A DNA stretch of 64,000 nt from assembly GCF_030697375.1 (NCBI RefSeq), contig NZ_JAUYQD010000080.1, forward strand, positions 1 to 64,000, read 5' to 3'. This document shows, in pieces, positions 58,554 to 64,000 of the stretch. How positions within the stretch are numbered: the first letter of the stretch is position 1; the number at the start of each line of letters is the position of its first letter. The stretch comes from Rhodoferax sp. (lineage in GTDB: Bacteria; Pseudomonadota; Gammaproteobacteria; Burkholderiales; Burkholderiaceae_C). A program made the position numbers and the translations under genes. The notes beneath the pieces were generated by a model. It was given only the letters and a program-made list of their open reading frames with translations. It made no database searches and was not told the origin of the DNA.

Positions 58554-58580
58554 TGTTGCAGGATCAACAGGAGTTAAGAG

Positions 58581-60119
58581 ATGGCTGACAAACTGATCAT
58601 TTTTGACACAACCTTGCGCGACGGCGAGCAGTCCCCTGGTGCATCGATGACGCGAGATGCCAAGCTTCGTATCGCACGGCAGTTGGAGCGACTCAGGGTT
58701 GATGTGATCGAGGCAGGATTTGCTGCCAGTTCCAATGGTGATTTCGAAGCAATTCAGCTCATCGCCAACACGATTAAGGATTCAACGGTTTGTTCGTTGT
58801 CTCGCGCGAATGACCGCGATATATCCCGTGCGGCAGAGGCGCTCAAAGGGGCCAACAGTGCCCGCATTCATACGTTCATCGCAACATCTCCATTGCATAT
58901 GGAAAAGAAATTGCGAATGACGCCCGATCAGGTGTTCGAACAAGCCAAACAATCGGTGAAGTTTGCGCGCAATCTGGTTGGTGACATTGAATTCAGTCCC
59001 GAGGATGGGTACCGAAGCGATGTGGATTTTTTGTGCAGGGTTCTTGAGGCGGTCATCGCCGAGGGGGCGACCACCATCAACGTTCCCGATACAGTGGGTT
59101 ATGCGGTTCCAGAGTTATACGGTAACTTTATCAAAACTTTGCGTGAACGCATCCCTAACTCCGACAAGGCCATATGGTCGGTCCATTGTCACAATGATTT
59201 GGGTATGGCGGTCGCCAACTCACTGGCTGGCGTCAAAATTGGCGGTGCGCGCCAAGTGGAGTGCACCATCAATGGTCTGGGTGAGCGTGCAGGTAACTGC
59301 AGCCTGGAAGAGGTTGTGATGGCGGTTAAAACTCGCAAGGATTACTTTGGTCTGGAGATGGGGATTGACACTACGCATATTCTGGCGGCTAGCCGTATGG
59401 TGAGTCAAACTACCGGATTTTTGGTGCAACCCAACAAGGCTGTTGTTGGCGCAAATGCCTTTGCACATGCGTCTGGCATTCACCAGGATGGTGTTCTGAA
59501 GGCGCGAGATACCTATGAAATCATGCGTGCTGAAGACGTTGGCTGGACGGCCAATAAGATTGTTCTTGGCAAGTTGAGTGGGCGCAATGCCTTTAAGCAA
59601 CGATTGCAGGAGTTGGGTATTCAATTGGAGAGTGAATCCGATATCAATGCTGCGTTCTCACGGTTTAAGGAGTTGGCAGACCGCAAGAGTGAGATTTTTG
59701 ACGAAGATATTCTTGCCTTGGTCAGTGACGAAAGCATTACCCACGAAAAAGAGCAATATGGTTTTGTGTCCTTGTCACAGCACAGTGAAACGGGTGAGCG
59801 ACCCCACGCCAGCATTGTGTTCACCGTCGATGGTAAAGAGGTCAAAGGTGAGTCCGATGGAAATGGCCCGGTGGATGCGTCGCTGAAATCCATTGAGTCG
59901 CATGTTAAAAGCGGCGCCGAAATGATTCTGTATTCAGTCAATGCAATCAGTGGGTCTACCGAAAGTCAGGGGGAGGTCACCGTACGCCTGCAAAGTGGCG
60001 GGCGAGTGGTCAACGGCATAGGGGCAGACCCCGACATTGTGGTCGCTTCTGCTAAGGCTTATCTGAGCGCACTCAATCGCTTGCATTCGAAAGCGGATAG
60101 TGTTGCCGCGCAAGGTTAG
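58581..60119 (+). CDS. leuA: 2-Isopropylmalate synthase
   Basis: Condenses acetyl-CoA with 2-ketoisovalerate, the first committed step to leucine. 512 residues: TIM barrel with FDTTLRDGEQSPGASMT near 8, HCHNDLGMAVANS metal site near 200, NGLGERAGNCSLEEVVMA near 235, the HASGIHQDGVLK region near 300, and a C-terminal LeuA regulatory domain (about 380-505) for leucine feedback. AGGAG eight bases before ATG. Downstream of pssA. Confidence 0.96.
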   Translation: MADKLIIFDTTLRDGEQSPGASMTRDAKLRIARQLERLRVDVIEAGFAASSNGDFEAIQLIANTIKDSTVCSLSRANDRDISRAAEALKGANSARIHTFIATSPLHMEKKLRMTPDQVFEQAKQSVKFARNLVGDIEFSPEDGYRSDVDFLCRVLEAVIAEGATTINVPDTVGYAVPELYGNFIKTLRERIPNSDKAIWSVHCHNDLGMAVANSLAGVKIGGARQVECTINGLGERAGNCSLEEVVMAVKTRKDYFGLEMGIDTTHILAASRMVSQTTGFLVQPNKAVVGANAFAHASGIHQDGVLKARDTYEIMRAEDVGWTANKIVLGKLSGRNAFKQRLQELGIQLESESDINAAFSRFKELADRKSEIFDEDILALVSDESITHEKEQYGFVSLSQHSETGERPHASIVFTVDGKEVKGESDGNGPVDASLKSIESHVKSGAEMILYSVNAISGSTESQGEVTVRLQSGGRVVNGIGADPDIVVASAKAYLSALNRLHSKADSVAAQG

Positions 60120-60265
60120 GGTAAAACGTTTTCTTTATCAAATTGTTGAAGTTTGTCGTGCAAGTGCTTGATATTTGGGGACTTTTCTGATTAAACTCTC
60201 CTTCGCTGGTGGGAATTCAAGTTGAATTGTCAACCAACTCTCTTGCATTACTGTTGGGGTAAACC

Positions 60266-61297
60266 TTGAAACGCCTACTTTTTCAATTCGGTGCCGCTGC
60301 AATTTTTGCATCATTTATTTTTGCACCTGCCTATGCAGTGACGAAAAAACACGTGTCGGTGGACGCGAAGCGTACGGCCAAGCACCATTCTGCTGTTAAG
60401 GCCAAAGTTGGTGCAAAACGCCATAAAACTCCTGTAGCCGTGGTGCCCAGTCAGCCGTCTTTCGGACAGTTGGCCGGTTTGCATGGCGGGCGTGATGCTT
60501 TGGATTTGAAATCCAGTGTAGCCTTGGTGATTGACCAAGATACCAAGGAAGTTCTTTTTCGTAAAAATGAGTTGGCGGTGTTGCCGATTGCGTCGATTAC
60601 AAAGCTGATGACTGGATTGTTGATCAGCGAGGCAAAATTACCTATGGACGAGGTCATCGCCATTACCCAGGCTGATGTCGATACCGAAAAAGGCAGTTCT
60701 TCTCGACTCAGCGTCGGGACAGAACTGAGCCGGGGCGAGTTGCTTCATTTGGCATTGATGGCCAGTGAGAACCGTGCAGCACATGCATTGGGACGGAGTT
60801 TTCCAGGTGGGCTGCCCGTATTTGTCAATGCAATGAATGCCAAAGCCAAGGCCTTGGGAATGCTGGATACAAATTATGTTGAGCCTACTGGTCTTTCGAG
60901 TAAAAATCAGTCCAGCGCCCATGACTTGGCAACGCTGGTGAATTTTGCGCACAAAGACCCGACCTTGCGTGAGTTATCGACTTCAACGGGGTATCAGGTG
61001 GCAGTCGGGCGGCGTACTTTGCAGTACAACAACACCAATCGTCTGGTCAAAAATCCGGAGTGGGACATTGGCCTGCAAAAAACGGGCTATATTTCTGAAG
61101 CAGGGCAGTGTTTGGTGATGCAGGCCAGAGTGGCAGGACGCCAGCTTATTATGGTGTTCTTGGACTCGGCGGGCAAACTTAGCCGAATCGCCGATGCAGA
61201 GCGTGTTCGGCGTTGGGTGGAGTCCATTCCAGCGCCTGTCAGCAGACAGACACCTCTGGCCAGCAGTGACAGCAGCCAGCGGGTTTTTAGCAACTGA
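60266..61297 (+). CDS. pbpG: D-alanyl-D-alanine endopeptidase/carboxypeptidase (PbpG-like)
   Basis: Low-molecular-mass penicillin-binding protein that trims peptidoglycan cross-links in the periplasm. 343 residues: signal peptide ending PAYA, a basic linker rich in Lys/His (about 25-60), then peptidase S11 motifs SITK near 112, SEN near 169, and KTG near 273. PbpG (PBP7) and DacA-type enzymes are close, but the size and lack of a C-terminal amphipathic anchor fit PBP7. TTG start at 60266 with GGGGT upstream. Convergent with iclR, stops two bases apart. Confidence 0.86.
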   Translation: MKRLLFQFGAAAIFASFIFAPAYAVTKKHVSVDAKRTAKHHSAVKAKVGAKRHKTPVAVVPSQPSFGQLAGLHGGRDALDLKSSVALVIDQDTKEVLFRKNELAVLPIASITKLMTGLLISEAKLPMDEVIAITQADVDTEKGSSSRLSVGTELSRGELLHLALMASENRAAHALGRSFPGGLPVFVNAMNAKAKALGMLDTNYVEPTGLSSKNQSSAHDLATLVNFAHKDPTLRELSTSTGYQVAVGRRTLQYNNTNRLVKNPEWDIGLQKTGYISEAGQCLVMQARVAGRQLIMVFLDSAGKLSRIADAERVRRWVESIPAPVSRQTPLASSDSSQRVFSN

Positions 61298-61299
61298 AA

Positions 61300-62097
61300 T
61301 TAACTACGCGGCCTTCTGCCATCGGATTGGTAGCCCAAGGTTTCAGAAATTAAGCGGGTGGCTTCTTTCAGTTTCGGAAGCCAGTCGTCTTCCATTCGGC
61401 CTGAAGGCGCAGATATGGACAAACCTGCGATCAATTTCTCTTGATCATCGTAGATGCCCGCCGCCATGCAGCGCACGCCGAGTTCCAGTTCTTCGTTGTC
61501 ATTGGCGTGACCATATTGGCGAACCCTGGCCAGTTCGCTTTCTAAATCATCCAACCGGGTAATACTATTTTTAGTGTGCCCTTTTAGGCCGGTACGCGTA
61601 GCGTAGGCACGGGTGCGCTGAGGGTCATCTGCCGCGAGAAACAGTTTACCTACCGAGGTGAGGTGCAAAGGTGCGCGACCGCCGATGGCCCTTACCACTT
61701 GCATGCCAGATCTTTCGCTGTAAGCGCGTTCGATGTAAATAATTTCATCTCCCTGGCGCATACTCAAGTTGACGGGTTGCTGGATGAGTTTGTGCAATTC
61801 GCGCATGGGCACCAATGCTGCGTCTCGCACATTCAAGCGTCCTTTGACTAAATTTCCCAATTCCAGCAGGCGCATACCCAATCTGTAAGTGCCTGGTTGT
61901 GGTCGGTCTACAAATCGACCAGATACCAGGTCGTTCAAGATTCGGTGGGTGGTGGATGGGTGAAGCGCAGCTTTTTCGCTGATTTCTTTCAAAGGCATTG
62001 CTTCTTCACGCGACGCAAGCACGTCGATAAGCGTAAACATTCGCTCTATGACTTGGACTGTAGGGGCGATGGGGAGGTCAGAGTCTTTTTTTGTCAT
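61300..62097 (-). CDS. IclR family transcriptional regulator
   Basis: 265 residues: N-terminal winged helix (VIERMFTLIDVLASREEAMPLKEISEKAALHPSTTHRILNDLVSGRF, about 12-65) and the C-terminal effector domain with a GAF-like fold (TSVGKLFLAADDPQ near 140, ECxEGVRCMAAGIYD-like ELGVRCMAAGIYDDQ near 200). The effector and targets are unknown; no catabolic genes adjoin it. It is 51 bp after bpt on the same strand. Confidence 0.92.
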   Translation of the reverse strand: MTKKDSDLPIAPTVQVIERMFTLIDVLASREEAMPLKEISEKAALHPSTTHRILNDLVSGRFVDRPQPGTYRLGMRLLELGNLVKGRLNVRDAALVPMRELHKLIQQPVNLSMRQGDEIIYIERAYSERSGMQVVRAIGGRAPLHLTSVGKLFLAADDPQRTRAYATRTGLKGHTKNSITRLDDLESELARVRQYGHANDNEELELGVRCMAAGIYDDQEKLIAGLSISAPSGRMEDDWLPKLKEATRLISETLGYQSDGRRPRS

Positions 62098-62148
62098 GGT
62101 GGGTCTTTTGCCCGTATCTTACCTTGTGAAATTTACATCCGTGAGGTG

Positions 62149-62895
62149 CTATTGCGCAGTATTTGGCCTATACCAATGGTCATCAGACAACAACTGTAAG
62201 GGGGAAAATTTGGCCTTGTATTTCATCTTTGGACTGTCGGCAATCCAATAACCCAGGTACACATAGGCAAGCCCCAGTTGTTTGGCTTGCTGAATTTGCC
62301 AAAGCACATTGAAGGTTCCATAGCTTGCTTGATCGCTGGGGTCAAAAAATGTGTAAACAGCCGAGATGCCGTCATCCAATACATCCACAATCGAAACCAT
62401 TTTCAACACACCGAGTGAGCCGTCCGAGGTCGGCTCCCGAAATTCGATGAGCCGGGAGTTCACTCGACTCTGTAGCAGGAACTGGGTGTATTGGTCGATA
62501 CTGTCTTCGTCCATCCCGCCGCCAGCATGGCGACAATGCTGGTAACGCAGATAAAGGGCGTAGTGTTCCTCCACAAAACCGAGCCTGAGTACGCGCACCG
62601 ATAAGGTTTGATGGCGTGCCCATGCACGTCGCTGGCTGCGATCAGGATGAAATTCAGCAGCTATGACCCGCAATGGCGTGCAAGCGTGGCAGCCGTCACA
62701 GCACGGCCGGTAGGTAAACATGCCACTGCGGCGAAACCCTTTGGAAACCAGTTCTGAATAGGCCGCGTTGTTGATCAAATGGCTCGGTGTGGCCACTTGG
62801 GAGCGTGCCTGACGCTCAGGCAAGTAGCTGCATGGGTAGGGCGCCGTTGCATAAAATTGCAGCGTTTGGAGTGGGAGATCCTTGAGGTCTGTCAC
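62149..62895 (-). CDS. bpt: Aspartate/glutamate leucyltransferase (N-degron pathway)
   Basis: Adds leucine from Leu-tRNA to proteins with N-terminal Asp or Glu, marking them for ClpS/ClpAP. 248 residues of the arginyltransferase-like family: N-terminal YPCSYLPERQARSQVA near 17, a Cys cluster TYRPCCDGCHACTPLRV near 62-78, and the GNAT-like C-terminal domain ending LGYWIADSPKMKYKAKFSPLQLL. Gene pair with aat 12 bp upstream supports the N-degron role. Formerly annotated as ATE-type arginyltransferase. Confidence 0.93.
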   Translation of the reverse strand: MTDLKDLPLQTLQFYATAPYPCSYLPERQARSQVATPSHLINNAAYSELVSKGFRRSGMFTYRPCCDGCHACTPLRVIAAEFHPDRSQRRAWARHQTLSVRVLRLGFVEEHYALYLRYQHCRHAGGGMDEDSIDQYTQFLLQSRVNSRLIEFREPTSDGSLGVLKMVSIVDVLDDGISAVYTFFDPSDQASYGTFNVLWQIQQAKQLGLAYVYLGYWIADSPKMKYKAKFSPLQLLSDDHWYRPNTAQ

Positions 62896-62907
62896 ATTTA
62901 AAACACA

Positions 62908-63657
62908 TCAAGCAGACAACACATGCTGCCAGTATAGGGGGCTAAAGCGCCAGTCAACATTGGGCTCCTTTTGTGCCCTTGAGATGTGGGCAATAAAATC
63001 TTTGCGTGGTATTTCCTCCGCACCCAACGAGGCCAGGTGCGCCGTGTTTTGCTGGCAGTCGATGAGTTGGATGGCGTGTTCTCGGCAAAAGCCTACCAGT
63101 GCGGCCAGTGCAATTTTGGACGCATCTGGAACCTTGGCGAACATTGACTCTCCAAACATTGCGCGGCCGAGCGCCACGCAGTAGAGGCCTCCAACCAATT
63201 CGCCGTTGATCCAGGTTTCGATGCTGTGCGCATAGCCCGCTTGGTGCAAGTCAATGTAGGCCTGCACCATGGTTGGCAGAATCCAGGTGCCACGTTGTCC
63301 ATTTCTTGGGGTGTTGGCACACGCTTGGATGACATGTGAAAACGCAGTGTCGAATCGAATGTCACAGGTTACGTCATTTTTGAAACGCACCAGTGTTTTT
63401 CGCAACGACCGGTGCAGTCGAAAATCGGAAGTGCGCAATGCCATGCGCGGATCGGGGCTCCACCACAGAATGGGTTGTCCGTCGCTGAACCATGGAAAGA
63501 TACCGTGCCCATAGGCACGCTTTAAGGTGTCAGTGGATAGGCAACCACCAGCAGCCAATAACCCAGGCGCCTCTGATTGCGGGGGCCACGCATTTTCCAC
63601 CGTGGGAAAGAGATTGCCAGGTTCGAGCCATGGAAGCGTAGGATGCTCGGAAGACAT
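62908..63657 (-). CDS. aat: Leucyl/phenylalanyl-tRNA-protein transferase
   Basis: Attaches Leu or Phe to N-terminal Lys or Arg, generating type 2 N-degrons. 249 residues: LLAAGGCLSTDTLKRAYGHGIFPWFS near 33, WWSPDPRMALRTSDFRLHRSLRKTL near 65, GGLYCVALGRAMFGESMFAKVPDASKIAL near 155, and LIDCQQNTAHLASLGAEEIPR near 198. All of these are family signatures. It is the first gene of aat-bpt. Confidence 0.96.
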   Translation of the reverse strand: MSSEHPTLPWLEPGNLFPTVENAWPPQSEAPGLLAAGGCLSTDTLKRAYGHGIFPWFSDGQPILWWSPDPRMALRTSDFRLHRSLRKTLVRFKNDVTCDIRFDTAFSHVIQACANTPRNGQRGTWILPTMVQAYIDLHQAGYAHSIETWINGELVGGLYCVALGRAMFGESMFAKVPDASKIALAALVGFCREHAIQLIDCQQNTAHLASLGAEEIPRKDFIAHISRAQKEPNVDWRFSPLYWQHVLSA

Positions 63658-63742
63658 GGATTTAAAGTTGCTCGGGCTTGTTTGTAAAAATATTGGGCGC
63701 TCGGGATGAGGACCCGCTTCATGCGGTTAGAATACTAGATGT

Positions 63743-63819
<77 letters not shown>

Positions 63820-63825
63820 TTATTC

Positions 63826-63854
63826 ATAAGCCAGAGCATTCGTCTCTGGCTTAT
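63826..63854. terminator. Hairpin between tRNA-Pro and tRNA-Arg
   Basis: ATAAGCCAGAG pairs with CTCTGGCTTAT in an 11-bp stem with a 7-base loop. The following TCGTTTC is only weakly T-rich, so it may be a terminator for tRNA-Pro or a processing spacer within a tRNA operon. Confidence 0.5.
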
Positions 63855-63884
63855 TCGTTTCAGGGTTCGTACAAATCCTGCTTT

Positions 63885-63961
63885 CTGTCCGTAGCTCAGT
63901 TGGATAGAGCAACAGCCTTCTAAGCTGTGGGTCGGGGGTTCGATCCCCTCCGGACAGGCCA
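63885..63961 (+). tRNA. tRNA-Arg (UCU)
   Basis: A 77-base cloverleaf: acceptor CTGTCCG with CGGACAG, D arm GCTCAGTTGGATAGAGC, anticodon stem ACAGC/GCTGT with anticodon TCT, T arm GGGGGTTCGATCCCCTC, and an encoded GCCA 3' end. It decodes the rare AGA codon. Confidence 0.96.
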
Positions 63962-64000
63962 AAGGCCCACGCATCGCCCGATGCCTATTCAATCACCAGT

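Overview
The window reads as chromosomal DNA of a betaproteobacterium in the order Burkholderiales, most likely family Comamonadaceae and close to Rhodoferax/Albidiferax. This rests on gene content and gene order (moaA-mobA-moeA, ilvI-ilvN-ilvC-pssA-leuA, aat-bpt, dnaX-ebfC-recR, type B L31, sigma factor-DUF3619-DUF3106) and on a short palindromic repeat carrying GCAGCTATTAAATTAGTAGC-like sequence that I associate with this family. The identification comes from recognising proteins and motifs by eye; no search was run. Coding density is high, almost everything is core metabolism or information processing, and there is no prophage, CRISPR array, intact insertion sequence or rRNA.

Layout. 0-5.9 kb: an inverted-repeat element, a DinG-type helicase, slyX, a two-domain polyphosphate kinase 2 family enzyme, and two divergent AhpD/CMD-fold genes. 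6-14.7 kb, minus strand: a large orphan hybrid histidine kinase, hemH, a membrane glycosyltransferase, rpmE2, rho and trxA. 14.7-22.1 kb, plus strand: an AddB/AddA-like nuclease-helicase pair and an HI0933-type flavoprotein. 22.3-25.6 kb: an outer-membrane barrel, a 7TM-DISM diguanylate cyclase, a holin-like membrane protein and a small helix-turn-helix protein. 25.7-29.3 kb: SRP RNA (minus), dnaX, ebfC, recR and a MAPEG protein. 29.3-32.9 kb: mltD-gloB facing a methyltransferase and rnhA. 33-36 kb: molybdenum-cofactor operon moaA-mobA-moeA. 36.1-41.7 kb: TonB-dependent receptor, periplasmic binding protein, hybrid sensor kinase and a convergent NarL-type regulator. 41.7-45.2 kb: a lipoprotein, then hppA and ppa diverging. 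45.3-51.9 kb: hydrolase, cheW, a FemAB-like acyltransferase, nadE, glnB, a LOG protein, dgkA and an RDD protein. 52-53.7 kb: ECF-like sigma factor with DUF3619 and DUF3106. 54-61.3 kb: branched-chain amino-acid genes with pssA and a D,D-peptidase. 61.3-64 kb: an IclR regulator, the N-degron aminoacyl-transferases bpt and aat, and tRNA-Pro and tRNA-Arg.

The most interesting signals are these. (1) A run of nine A inside dnaX, with stop codons within four codons in both alternative frames: a compact candidate for slippage that would make the gamma subunit. (2) Eight copies of a family-specific palindromic repeat. Three of them lie in frame inside dnaX, the addA-like gene and nadE, all read in the same frame as a similar peptide (A-Q-A-A-x-x-x-x-A); one is read antisense inside an acyltransferase gene and one supplies a stop codon. 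This resembles the protein-invading palindromic elements of Rickettsia. (3) A TonB receptor / binding protein / hybrid kinase / regulator cassette with no transporter permease or ATPase, i.e. a possible outer-membrane-to-cytoplasm sensing system. (4) A sigma factor translationally coupled to a single-span DUF3619 protein with the topology of an anti-sigma factor. (5) nadE next to glnB, matching reported PII control of NAD synthesis.
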